Below, piece after piece: positions 5,845 through 14,538 of a stretch of DNA of 39,183 nt. The position numbers and the translations under genes are program-made. Numbering within the stretch: position 1 is the first letter of the stretch; each line of letters opens with the position of its first letter. The stretch lies in the IMG/VR virus record IMGVR_UViG_3300042922_000468, positions 1-39,183 of that record; one strand, written 5' to 3'. Under the pieces are notes generated by a model. That model saw nothing but the letters and a program-made list of their open reading frames with translations. It was not told the origin of the DNA and searched no databases. Source of the DNA: a virus.

Positions 5845-6123
5845 TTAATTCATTTTATTTTTTAATATTTCTATATCTTTTTGCATTATTGGAATTATCT
5901 TTATATTGTCCGATATTTCCTTAAGGCTAGAATTGTACTTGTCTAACTGTTCCATAAGTTTGGATTCTCTTTCTTCTGACTTGTCCATAACATCATTAAC
6001 TAAATTTTGATAATTTTCAGCTTGTTTTTTATCCTTGTCATTTTGAACTTTTAATAAAAATCCTAAAAAAATAGCCAGTATTCCTACTGGTCCGGCTGTA
6101 CTCAATAAATCAAAAGGCATCAT
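5845..6123 (-). CDS. BhlA/UviB-like holin-like protein
   Basis: A 92-residue protein with an N-terminal membrane segment (~8-25, STAGPVGILAIFLGFLLKV) and a long charged coiled coil. This is the layout of BhlA/UviB bacteriocin- and phage-associated holin-like proteins. It probably works with the Hol44-like holin, as a second holin or a lysis regulator. Its ATG overlaps the end of the gene before it (6120). Confidence 0.75.
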   Translation of the reverse strand: MMPFDLLSTAGPVGILAIFLGFLLKVQNDKDKKQAENYQNLVNDVMDKSEERESKLMEQLDKYNSSLKEISDNIKIIPIMQKDIEILKNKMN

Positions 6124-6434
6124 TCTACCTCCAAATCGTTTTTTATCTTATTAAATACTGTATCTCCTATAAAATCTTTAAGATCATAGATAGAAGTAAA
6201 TGGGCGATTATCAATTATCTTTTGTGCCTTAACTTCTCCTATTCCTCCTAAAGACATTAGCTCTTCTTTAGATGCTTTATTTATGTCTATCTTATGGTCT
6301 ACTGTTCCGTTTATATTTGTATTAGTATTATTTATCTCTATGGGACTAGCTTTGAAGCCATGCCCTATTATAGCCCCTATAAGAATAGACACTATGATTA
6401 TTAGTAAAGTCATTAAGTTTTTTGAGTTTTTCAT
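6120..6434 (-). CDS. Membrane-anchored helix-hairpin-helix protein (ComEA-like)
   Basis: The protein has 104 residues from ATG 6434; an in-frame GTG at 6440 is less likely given AGTGAG at the ribosome site. A membrane anchor lies at ~8-25, followed by an Asn/Thr-rich linker and a C-terminal helix-hairpin-helix domain (DINKASKEELMSLGGIGEVK). This is the architecture of ComEA, the membrane DNA receptor of competence, in reduced form. HhH domains bind DNA without sequence preference. It is encoded in the lysis block just before the holins. A phage protein that holds DNA at the outer face of the membrane could act in genome entry, superinfection exclusion or capture of released DNA. The function is unknown. 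Confidence 0.8.
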   Translation of the reverse strand: MKNSKNLMTLLIIIVSILIGAIIGHGFKASPIEINNTNTNINGTVDHKIDINKASKEELMSLGGIGEVKAQKIIDNRPFTSIYDLKDFIGDTVFNKIKNDLEVE

Positions 6435-6508
6435 AAGCACTCACTTTCTAGGTTCATACCTATTTCATAAAGTTTACAAAATGTTTCATTTTTTTAACCC
6501 CTTCTGAG

Positions 6509-6588
6509 TGCTATAATGAGTTTACACTCGATAGGGTGTGTTTTTAGGAAGGTTGTTTTTAGCTTCACACTTGGCAACCTTCCTTTTT
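6509..6588 (+). ncRNA. Putative small RNA with its own promoter, opposite strand to the late genes
   Basis: TGCTATAAT at 6509-6517 is a perfect extended -10 on the plus strand, with no clear -35. A transcript starting near 6523 would contain an ACACTC-GATA-GGGTGT hairpin followed by GTTTTT, then GGAAGGTTG (6547-6555) pairing with CAACCTTCC (6575-6583), followed by TTTTT. The run of T is only on this strand. The result is a ~65-nt structured RNA between the large ejection-type gene and the lysis genes. It could also be just a terminator against antisense transcription. Confidence 0.45.
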
Positions 6589-6589
6589 G

Positions 6590-9500
6590 CTATTTCTTAA
6601 GGGTTATATTACGACCTCTAAATATATCTTCTTTGGCACTTGTATTTATATCTCTTAGTAAAGATTCTAATTGTTTAGCTTTATCTTGGTCGGATTTACT
6701 AGAATTAACTATACTTCCTGCTCTGCTTAGATATTGTTGGCCAATCTTTTGTTGATAGTCTTTTAACTCTTTAGCAGTTAATTGAACTGTTTGACCTTGA
6801 AGTGTTATTTTCTTATCTGCAACTTTAGGGTATATACCGACATCTCCAGTGCTTTCTGCAATATCTTTTATTTTTTGTGTTGTTTCGTTAGTAGAATATG
6901 TTCCTGTAAATGAAGGATTAGCAAAAATATCAAATCCTCTCTGTAATCCACTAGAATTATAGTTCTTTCTTTCTTCTCCGAACGTAGTTATTTGAGGTTC
7001 TAAAGTTTTTGAAGCTCCTGGTATTTTAGCTATAACTTGATTTGCAGCTTGTTTTATTGGACTAGGATCATAAGTATTTCTTGCTGTATTATCAAATACT
7101 TGGGCTATTTGTTTTAAAGCTGTTGGAGTAAATGAATTTGCAGCTCCTAAAGCTGTATTCATTAGCCCTTTAGGTAAATCTCCAAAAGAAGTTAAATTTT
7201 GAACCCCTGTAAATAAAGGTTGTTCTAATAAAGTATTTGCACTTGTTGTTAAGCCTTGACTTATAGATTCACCCCAATTAATATTTTCTTTTTGTGACTG
7301 TGCAATATCTCCACCCATTGAAAATAATAAAGCTGTAGGAGCAGCCCAATCCCACGATATAAATTTATCGCCTTGTTGTGGTTTAGCATCTTCACCATTA
7401 GCCCAACGACTAAATGCATCTATGTTTATAGAATAAGGATTTTGTCCTATTTGCCTATTAAATCTATCTTCACTGGTTTTTTCAGCCTTTTTAGATGTCA
7501 ATATACCTTCTTTTGATAATTTGTAACCTAATAACATTATTCCTGTTCCGGTTAAGCTTCTACCCATTGCATCAACAAAAGCTTTTTGTGTACCTATCTT
7601 TTTACTATCTCTTGCTATACCTTTAATTACTCCTATAGCTGGGGAATAATCTAAAGCTCTATCTATAATGTTAGCTGGAGTTTTAGCATATTTTAATACC
7701 AAATCACCCAAACCAAATTGTTTTGATCCTTCAAAATCTTTTTTACCAAATCCTACGGTGTTTAAAGCTTTTTTTAATTTTTTAAATGTGTTGGAGATAG
7801 CGCTATCATCCTGGAATGTTCTATATTTAGCTGTAAAGTCTGCATAAGCTTTCATAGAATCAGTTACTTGTCCGTTATTTGCTTTAGTCATAGAGCGTAA
7901 AGTATCATCATAAGCTGCTTTATAAGCTGCTCTATCAGGTGCTTGTAAAGATACATTCATAGCAGTTTCTAATTTACCTAATCCGGTGCTTCTTTTAAAG
8001 GTTCTGTTCTGTTTTCCTAGTTCATATTTACCAGTAACATTAGTTGTATTTACTCCAGCTAGAGATTCTTTTATCCCTTGGCTTAAACCTTCTTTGAATG
8101 ATTTAGCTTGTGTACTTAAACTTGGTAAAGATGTAGTTCTATTACCTGTAAATGCTCCTATTCCCTTATCTAATCCAGTTGCAAGGGTTTGAGATACATT
8201 TTCTAGCCCCTGTCCAAACAAAGTATTACCTATAATATTTCTTCCTACTGTTTTAGGATTTAATAATTGTGCCATAGCCTGTATAGTAGAAAGTTTTTGA
8301 GAAACTGATTTAGGTACCATTTCATCTATATCCGCTAAAAGTGAAGCTGTTTTAAACAATTTTTCATAACTTCCATCTTCTAATTTAGATATATCTGTCA
8401 TTTCATTGGTAATTTTGTCTACTAACTCAGGTGTTAATTTCAACTCTTTTCCAACTTTGTTTTGAAAGCCGTCTATTTTATCTCCTAAATTACCTACTCT
8501 AGTTTTTCTATTCCCAACATTAGCTTTATCAAATGTACTTTGTACATGTCTAAGCATACCTTCAGGCGTTAATCTTCCCCACATGCTTAAAGCTTGAATT
8601 GCTTGACCTTGTGTAGTAGCATTTTTTGAGGTAGCTTCTATTAACTCTATAGCCTCATTGTATCGTTTATCTTTTTGCAATCTTTGTATTAATAATTGTG
8701 ACATTGCATTAGTTTCCGGCGTAGGAACTGTAGTTTCTTTAACTACTTTTATTGCCGAATCAATGTCAGTATCTATCATCTTTTTAGCTACATTTAAAAC
8801 ATCTCTATTGTTAGATATGTCATATTTTATAATAGTTTTAGCTAATAATCTTTGTAATTCAGGATCTGTATTGTTATCATTTTGAACAGTGCTCTTCCAT
8901 CTGCTTTCACCCTCTGGATAATTCGCTTTATTTTTGGGAATATTTATAGAATCATTAGCATTACTTACATTCAATGGTTGGCTCTCAGCCTTTATAGGAA
9001 CGTCGATTGAGTTAGTAGGTCTTTCTATATCGCTATTCATAACTTTAAACTTAGAATCGTCTATAGGGCTATTTAAAGGCATATCTGCGTTACTATAATT
9101 AATATCACTTACTTGTTTTAATCTTGGAGACATTTTAATACCATCTTCTATTGTATTTGAACTTGTAACTGCTGCATTTTTAAGTCTATTTAGTCCTCGT
9201 CCTCCAGCTTCTAAAGCACCACCAAAAGCAGCCCCTTGAAGTCCTCCAACTAAAGTATTTTTAGCTATATCCGAAACATTATCACCTTTACCTATTGACA
9301 TTAAGCCCTCTTGAAGTGCATTTTCTGCTCCACCTCTTGCGGCCGCTTTTAATAAAGGATTTTCTAAGTTAGTTCTATTGATTAAATTATCTGCTACTTT
9401 ACCAGTTTGGCTATAAAAGTTACCTGCTCCTATTGCTTGATTTCCGACTATATTAGCCCCTATATTAGCTGGTATATCTATTAGTGTATCAAGTATTTTA

Positions 9501-10120
9501 TTGCCTGTTGTAGGGGCTTCTACTACGTTTCCTAGATCATCCGTAACCTGTTGTCCACTATTCTGATTCATAGCCTGAATATATCTTCCAGTAATAGGGT
9601 TTTGTTGTAGTTTGGTATTTACTAATCCTACGTTAGCTGCAAAGTCTTTGACAAAACTAGGTAAATTACTATCTCCTAATACATCATTCTTGTAAAATTC
9701 TTTATAGTCTGTTGAGTTAGTAGGAATAGTTTTATTTTTATTAGCCTGTTCTTTATCATAAGCATTGATATAATCTTGTAAATTTTTATTAACTATTTGG
9801 TTTATTTCTTCATCTGATTTACCTTTCAATAACCCAAATAATCTATCGTTTTTCAAAGGAGCATATTCTTTCTGTAGTTCCTGAGTTCTTTGATTTATAT
9901 AATTAGTTCTAGCATTATTTGGTGAACTATTTTCAAATATATCATTATACATAGGAATAGATGAAGCCTTTGGTTTTTTAACTTCATCTATTAAATTTGA
10001 ACCATATTTCATTAATATAGGATTTACATTAGGTTTAGCATTCGAAGGCATGGATAATGCATCATCTTGTTTTACATCTTCAGTTAGATTTTTCCCGTAT
10101 AGTTGCAAAATTTTATTCAT
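6590..10120 (-). CDS. Very large internal virion / ejection-type protein (1176 aa)
   Basis: This is the largest gene of the genome. The N-terminus has a duplicated motif (ILQLYGKNLTEDVK and ILMKYGSNLIDEVK). Middle parts are Gly/Ala-rich with amphipathic stretches (NIGANIVGNQAIGAGNF, GGLQGAAFGGALEAGGRG). The C-terminal region is Gln/Lys-rich. I see no lytic transglycosylase or peptidase motif. Its size, composition and position after the tail genes and before lysis fit the large internal proteins that short-tailed phages eject ahead of their DNA to build a channel through the envelope. It has no tape-measure coiled-coil repeats. Confidence 0.65.
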   Translation of the reverse strand: MNKILQLYGKNLTEDVKQDDALSMPSNAKPNVNPILMKYGSNLIDEVKKPKASSIPMYNDIFENSSPNNARTNYINQRTQELQKEYAPLKNDRLFGLLKGKSDEEINQIVNKNLQDYINAYDKEQANKNKTIPTNSTDYKEFYKNDVLGDSNLPSFVKDFAANVGLVNTKLQQNPITGRYIQAMNQNSGQQVTDDLGNVVEAPTTGNKILDTLIDIPANIGANIVGNQAIGAGNFYSQTGKVADNLINRTNLENPLLKAAARGGAENALQEGLMSIGKGDNVSDIAKNTLVGGLQGAAFGGALEAGGRGLNRLKNAAVTSSNTIEDGIKMSPRLKQVSDINYSNADMPLNSPIDDSKFKVMNSDIERPTNSIDVPIKAESQPLNVSNANDSINIPKNKANYPEGESRWKSTVQNDNNTDPELQRLLAKTIIKYDISNNRDVLNVAKKMIDTDIDSAIKVVKETTVPTPETNAMSQLLIQRLQKDKRYNEAIELIEATSKNATTQGQAIQALSMWGRLTPEGMLRHVQSTFDKANVGNRKTRVGNLGDKIDGFQNKVGKELKLTPELVDKITNEMTDISKLEDGSYEKLFKTASLLADIDEMVPKSVSQKLSTIQAMAQLLNPKTVGRNIIGNTLFGQGLENVSQTLATGLDKGIGAFTGNRTTSLPSLSTQAKSFKEGLSQGIKESLAGVNTTNVTGKYELGKQNRTFKRSTGLGKLETAMNVSLQAPDRAAYKAAYDDTLRSMTKANNGQVTDSMKAYADFTAKYRTFQDDSAISNTFKKLKKALNTVGFGKKDFEGSKQFGLGDLVLKYAKTPANIIDRALDYSPAIGVIKGIARDSKKIGTQKAFVDAMGRSLTGTGIMLLGYKLSKEGILTSKKAEKTSEDRFNRQIGQNPYSINIDAFSRWANGEDAKPQQGDKFISWDWAAPTALLFSMGGDIAQSQKENINWGESISQGLTTSANTLLEQPLFTGVQNLTSFGDLPKGLMNTALGAANSFTPTALKQIAQVFDNTARNTYDPSPIKQAANQVIAKIPGASKTLEPQITTFGEERKNYNSSGLQRGFDIFANPSFTGTYSTNETTQKIKDIAESTGDVGIYPKVADKKITLQGQTVQLTAKELKDYQQKIGQQYLSRAGSIVNSSKSDQDKAKQLESLLRDINTSAKEDIFRGRNITLKK

Positions 10121-10131
10121 TCTAACACCTC

Positions 10132-10896
10132 CTAATATACTGCGTTACCTGATATTCTCCTTGAACTTCCAGCAGATGGACTATTGTCAGAAACATAACG
10201 CTTATTATTTGCATAATCAGCGACTTGACCTCCGACTTGATTTATGGCATTTTGAACATATTGTCTCATTGAACTATTACCGCTCATTGCATTAAGTAAT
10301 CCGTATAAAGAACGTTGTTTATCATTTGGGTTAGTGTTTCCATTTACTAAATCATCTATATCTGCTTTACTTATGACTGAACCATCTTTAGTTGTTACAC
10401 TTGAAGAACTAGACTTTGCTGCTGCCGCAGCTCTTTGGGCTTGTATTTGTTGAAGTGCCAAAGCTTGTTGAGCATCAAACTGTCTTTTCTGTTCTGCTTG
10501 TTGTGCCTCCCAGTTTCTTTGCGCTTGTTCTGCTTGTTGCTTAGCCCATTCTCTTTGATAATCAGAATTATAAAGAGAATTAGCTAATTGAGTAACCGCG
10601 CTATCTCTATTGGTATTTATCCCAGCTATGCCTTGATTGTAATTTGTAGTTAGATTAGTTATATTTTTATTGGTTGCATTTTCTATTCCCGATAATCCTG
10701 TACTAGCTATAGAACTTCTTCCTAACCCTCTCGCCAATACTTGATTATTGTAATTATTTTGTGTTTGTTTTCCTGAATCTAAAGTTGATTGCTTAGTTTG
10801 ATTATATTGATTTTGTAAATCTTGAAGTTGTTGTGCATATTGAGCTTTAACTTGATCGTTTGCTTGTTGTTTGTAATAATCCATGCTTTGTGGCAT
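10132..10896 (-). CDS. Gln/Ala-rich virion protein, possible second ejection protein
   Basis: A 254-residue protein with extreme Gln content: YYKQQANDQVKAQYAQQLQ at the start, and a long helical segment AEQAQRNWEAQQAEQKRQF followed by an Ala/Ser run. The C-terminus is Ser/Gly/Asn-rich. It is tightly linked to the 1176-residue gene (11 bp). The pairing of a Gln-rich helical protein with a giant internal protein is common among short-tailed phages, where several ejection proteins assemble together. The assignment rests on composition and position. Confidence 0.6.
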   Translation of the reverse strand: MPQSMDYYKQQANDQVKAQYAQQLQDLQNQYNQTKQSTLDSGKQTQNNYNNQVLARGLGRSSIASTGLSGIENATNKNITNLTTNYNQGIAGINTNRDSAVTQLANSLYNSDYQREWAKQQAEQAQRNWEAQQAEQKRQFDAQQALALQQIQAQRAAAAAKSSSSSVTTKDGSVISKADIDDLVNGNTNPNDKQRSLYGLLNAMSGNSSMRQYVQNAINQVGGQVADYANNKRYVSDNSPSAGSSRRISGNAVY

Positions 10897-10909
10897 TTTA
10901 AAACCTCCT

Positions 10910-11143
10910 TTACATGTATTTAGTTAAATTGTTTGATTCTCTAAATTTAAGTTCCCTATCTTCATTTACGTAAAAAGAACCTGAATTTTCAAGAACATAT
11001 CTATCAAATTCAAGTACTATAAAGTCATATATTAACTCATAATCTTGTTTTTCTTCTCCGAATATATCCATGGTCTGTTCTCCACCACTTACAATTCGGA
11101 TATTTCCAGTACGTTTATTAAAGAATACTGTCATTTTATCCAT
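10910..11143 (-). CDS. Small late protein, 77 aa, function unknown
   Basis: Begins MDKMTVFFNKRTGNIRIVSG, with predicted beta strands followed by an acidic helical part (DYELIYDFIVLEFDRYVLEN). It sits between a fibre-like gene and the ejection-type genes, so it is likely a minor virion component or chaperone. Confidence 0.7.
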   Translation of the reverse strand: MDKMTVFFNKRTGNIRIVSGGEQTMDIFGEEKQDYELIYDFIVLEFDRYVLENSGSFYVNEDRELKFRESNNLTKYM

Positions 11144-11153
11144 TAAATCACCT

Positions 11154-11906
11154 CTAAGCTATGAGAATAGCTCCAACCTTTATTCTTAATATAAACCCTT
11201 GATTTTGATACAATGCCATTACAGAACCACCGCCAGTTAAATAACCATCTACTGGTATTGTGAAACTAACTTTGTTTGTGCTTGTATTTATTGAAGCTAG
11301 TGGTGCAGTATTATTAAGACTTAGAAAATTTCCAGGTGTACTTATGCACGTCATATTTCTTAACAATGGAACTACAGTAATTTGCTTACCAATTAATTCC
11401 GTTGGTATATCTAAATCTATAGAAACGCCGCTTAGTATAGTCCCGTTGGAATTAGTAGTAAAATTAAAGTCTAAATTTCCTGATTCTATATAGGCACTTG
11501 TATAGAAATAACTTTTTCCAGTTCCAGCAATAAATCTTTGCAATCCATCATATGACAACTTAGTAAAGCTTCCATCACTATGTTGAACCTTCAAATATCC
11601 ATCTATAAATTGAACAAAGGATGAAAGTGTATTCCATGCTATTATTACACTTTCCCAATTCTGAGTTATTTTAGTTCCTAATTCATCATTTGATACTTTT
11701 AGGGATATTTCATCACTTAATTGGCTAATTTCTGTTTCAAAATCTCCTTGTGAAACCTTTGAATTTATTATTTTCTTTGTTCCGTTATCCAAATCAGCAA
11801 AATTAATATTTCCAAACATCTTTTGCCACATATTCATAAAGTTATCATTAATTTTTTTCAATCCTAAAGGGCTTGAATCTCTAATATCTTCTCTTTTATA
11901 TCCCAT
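11154..11906 (-). CDS. Tail fibre-like or tail-tip protein
   Basis: The protein has 250 residues from ATG 11906, 7 nt after AGGAGG; a GTG two codons earlier is too close. The N-terminal ~60 residues are helical, followed by short heptad-like stretches (VSQGDFETEISQLSDEISLK) as in trimeric fibre shafts. The C-terminal half is Thr/Ser/Asn-rich beta structure (NFTTNSNGTILSGVSIDLD) like a small receptor-binding head. It directly follows the beta-propeller tail gene, as expected for a protein plugged into the tail end. Confidence 0.65.
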   Translation of the reverse strand: MGYKREDIRDSSPLGLKKINDNFMNMWQKMFGNINFADLDNGTKKIINSKVSQGDFETEISQLSDEISLKVSNDELGTKITQNWESVIIAWNTLSSFVQFIDGYLKVQHSDGSFTKLSYDGLQRFIAGTGKSYFYTSAYIESGNLDFNFTTNSNGTILSGVSIDLDIPTELIGKQITVVPLLRNMTCISTPGNFLSLNNTAPLASINTSTNKVSFTIPVDGYLTGGGSVMALYQNQGFILRIKVGAILIA

Positions 11907-11917
11907 GAACACACCTC

Positions 11918-13324
11918 CTAATCTTCATCAAGTTCATATACTGCATTAAATCCGTTAATTTCTATAGGTGAGCCTGATACATTTTCTATTTTGAATTTAA
12001 TTAATCTACCTTTATTGTTTATGTTAAGCCTATAAACCTTATTAGAACTTGTTAAATCGACAATCTTAAACTTAGTTTTCTTTTCTGATATACAACTAAT
12101 CTTAACTTGTCCTGTTCCTTTACCTGTGAAATAGATTAAAGATACTTCTTTAACTGCGTTAGGCATATTAAAATCACTTAATCCGGTTTCCCAATTAGCA
12201 TTTATAACAGCACCATCAATAGTTGTTCCTGTGTTGTATTGATAAATATAGTTATTAGAAGTAAATAAGAGCTTATCACCTAAATCTGCGAAACTCCTTA
12301 CAGAGAATCCAGTTCTAGTTATAAACTCTTTAGTAGATAGATCATATTCAATTATTAGATTGTTTTCAGTGCTACCATCTACAGGAATTGCCAAAATGTA
12401 TTTATCATTCCAATAGTACGCTACCGCTTTTGTTATTGCATCAACATTAATCCTTCTGAATATTGGAGTTATCTTTTGAGAAATTAGGTTTACATTAGTA
12501 CCATCATAGACATAGATACCATCTTTATTTATAAAGAAAGCTCCTTTTGAAGTTGCAACTATAGATTTATCTGCAATAGCTCCATTGCTAGAAAATATTT
12601 GTACTTTTTGATATACAGTTGGATTGGTACCATAAATTTTAAATATAGATTTTTCCTTAAAGATAACAACATCATCAAATATAACTTTAAGCCCTATTAT
12701 TTTAGAACCATCATTTGAATAAGCTACTATTTCAGCACCATGCATATTGACTTCATTTTCATCTGTAGGTGTAGTAAAGTCGTCAATATCAAAATCTTTA
12801 GAGATATATAAGTTATTATCATCAGCTAACCATAATCTTTCATAATGAAGCTCTATAAATTTTCCATGAGGGGCTTTATTGTCTGAAGCATCAGCACTAG
12901 CAGCACCATTTCTTTTTAAATCTCTTACAGTTGTTCCATTATAAACTTTAACATTATCACTACCAGAAGTATTAGTTATAACAATAACATCTTCACTGTT
13001 TACGTTGTTATTTACTGAATCGAAACTACTTGAACTAAATCCACTGGCTATTTCAGTAAATGTACTTCCATTTAGTCTGTAAAGCTTATTAGAAGCTCCT
13101 ACAAGGATATATCCAACCTTATCCTTATAATATGTCATTATACTATCTAACCCGTTTAAAGAGGTTGCTACATACTTTGTAATACCTAAACTTGTTTTAA
13201 ATATTCCTGTATCTATTTCTACATTCATACTAGAAGGTGTTTCACTAGGTTTTAATAAACTTTCATCTATAGCTAAGTTTAACCCATTAATAGGGCCTAA
13301 TTTAAACCTATATTCTTTTACCAT
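11918..13324 (-). CDS. Beta-propeller tail hub/nozzle-type protein
   Basis: A 468-residue protein made of repeating beta blades of the form DKVGYILVGASNKLYRLNG, KGAFFINKDGIYVYDG and GDKLLFTSNNYIYQYN. Short-tailed phages use such proteins (for example P22 gp10 and the T7 nozzle) at the distal end of the head-tail channel. I see similar architecture, not clear sequence identity. Its start overlaps the end of the adaptor gene by 7 bp, showing translational coupling. Confidence 0.65.
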   Translation of the reverse strand: MVKEYRFKLGPINGLNLAIDESLLKPSETPSSMNVEIDTGIFKTSLGITKYVATSLNGLDSIMTYYKDKVGYILVGASNKLYRLNGSTFTEIASGFSSSSFDSVNNNVNSEDVIVITNTSGSDNVKVYNGTTVRDLKRNGAASADASDNKAPHGKFIELHYERLWLADDNNLYISKDFDIDDFTTPTDENEVNMHGAEIVAYSNDGSKIIGLKVIFDDVVIFKEKSIFKIYGTNPTVYQKVQIFSSNGAIADKSIVATSKGAFFINKDGIYVYDGTNVNLISQKITPIFRRINVDAITKAVAYYWNDKYILAIPVDGSTENNLIIEYDLSTKEFITRTGFSVRSFADLGDKLLFTSNNYIYQYNTGTTIDGAVINANWETGLSDFNMPNAVKEVSLIYFTGKGTGQVKISCISEKKTKFKIVDLTSSNKVYRLNINNKGRLIKFKIENVSGSPIEINGFNAVYELDED

Positions 13325-13824
13325 AATGAATACACCGCCCTAACACTATTCTGCCCTAAATTATTAGTCACCATATTAGTTAAAGATGTTCTATATGAAT
13401 TGTAGAATTCTCTTGCAGTATCTTTTTTCTTGAATTGATAATATATATAACAACCATAATCTATTAATAAATCGTGAAATTTAGTAGGTAATTCTGGTTC
13501 ATCATTATCTTTAGTTAACGAATCAGGAGTATATGAGTAAACTATTGTAAATTCATATTCTTTATTGGTTATTATATTATTTCCCACTAGTTGATCTTCT
13601 CCATCTAATACAGGAGTTACTTTCAGGATTTCTATAATATCGTCAGGTAAAGTTATTAATTTATTAGTAGGTGTAATATTAACTGTACTAATAAGCTTAC
13701 TTTCTTTTGTTATTTCCTTATATCCAACATTAATACCATCTTTAATAACCTTTATAGCTTGATCATCATCAGTATCTACGTTACATTTATTCATTACTGA
13801 GGTGTAAATTTCTGAAAATTTCAT
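13318..13824 (-). CDS. Head-tail adaptor/connector protein
   Basis: A 168-residue mainly helical protein starting MKFSEIYTSVMNKCNV. It contains a central beta segment (TNKLITLPDDIIEILKV) and a C-terminal helix pair (FHDLLIDYGCYIYYQFKKKD). This pattern is shared by gp6/gp11-type adaptors that sit under the portal. Its coupling to the propeller gene supports the call. ATG 13824 lies after AAGAAGGTGA and follows an intrinsic terminator, so this gene starts a new segment of the late operon. Confidence 0.65.
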   Translation of the reverse strand: MKFSEIYTSVMNKCNVDTDDDQAIKVIKDGINVGYKEITKESKLISTVNITPTNKLITLPDDIIEILKVTPVLDGEDQLVGNNIITNKEYEFTIVYSYTPDSLTKDNDEPELPTKFHDLLIDYGCYIYYQFKKKDTAREFYNSYRTSLTNMVTNNLGQNSVRAVYSLW

Positions 13825-13844
13825 TTAATCACCTTCTTTTAGTT

Positions 13845-13873
13845 AAAATAAAAAGAGAGTATTTCTACTCTCT
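13845..13873 (-). terminator. Intrinsic terminator inside the late operon (before the adaptor gene)
   Basis: AGAGAGTA-GAAA-TACTCTCT on the minus strand, an 8-bp stem with a GAAA tetraloop, is followed by TTTTTATTTT. It lies between the 124-residue gene and the adaptor gene, in the middle of genes that must be expressed together. Confidence 0.88.
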
Positions 13874-13920
13874 AATGTTACTTCGCAATAATTTTCTAGT
13901 ACGATTATTTAATTGAAGAA

Positions 13921-14295
13921 TCATCTATGTGATTCAAATATCACTACATCATCTAAGCAAACATTGAAAAATGAGCTATTTTTTATACTTCCTATACCAT
14001 TAGTAATTGTTAATCTATCGTAAATAAATATCAATGTTGGGTCTAATGTGTTTACAATATTTATCCTTGAAATCATCGAAAAAGCATCTTTCGATAACTT
14101 TTTGTAAAAATATTCTGCTATTAGCTTAGTTCCATCATATGGAGTTAATATATCTAAGAAATATGCTGCTAATAAAAAAGTATATGTTCCATAGTTAATA
14201 TCTTTAATTAGCATCGCCATATTTACATTAAATTTTTCTCGCATAAATCCACTAAGAGTTGCTCTAATTTCTTTCGCCAGTACCTCTTTATCCAT
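13921..14295 (-). CDS. Late protein, 124 aa, function unknown
   Basis: Starts MDKEVLAKEIRATLSGFMRE and continues with helical and mixed segments; no membrane segment or motif I recognise. It lies between the tailspike region and the adaptor gene and just before a terminator. Confidence 0.7.
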   Translation of the reverse strand: MDKEVLAKEIRATLSGFMREKFNVNMAMLIKDINYGTYTFLLAAYFLDILTPYDGTKLIAEYFYKKLSKDAFSMISRINIVNTLDPTLIFIYDRLTITNGIGSIKNSSFFNVCLDDVVIFESHR

Positions 14296-14338
14296 AGTTA
14301 AACTCCTTCTAATTGATTATCCAAAACATTTTTATTAT

Positions 14339-14521
14339 TTAATAAATTCTCTCTCCGTTTTGTTTATATACTTCTAGTATTTGGTTTCTATAACACCATC
14401 CATCAGAGTTGTCTATTCCTTCAAAACCAATAACTCTTTCTTTATTCTTAAAAGAAAACTCAGTTATTATCCCAGTTTTTCCTCTATCATTAACTATTTT
14501 ATAGCCCTTTCTAAGATTCAT
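14339..14521 (-). CDS. Small late protein, 60 aa, function unknown
   Basis: ATG 14521 is chosen because GGGAG lies 9 nt upstream. Upstream in-frame starts would place the gene inside the end of the tailspike frame. The protein (MNLRKGYKIVNDRGKTGIIT) is rich in beta strands and short turns, like an SH3-type barrel. It follows the tailspike gene by 17 bp and may be its accessory protein. Confidence 0.65.
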   Translation of the reverse strand: MNLRKGYKIVNDRGKTGIITEFSFKNKERVIGFEGIDNSDGWCYRNQILEVYKQNGERIY

Positions 14522-14538
14522 AATACTCATCTCCCTTA

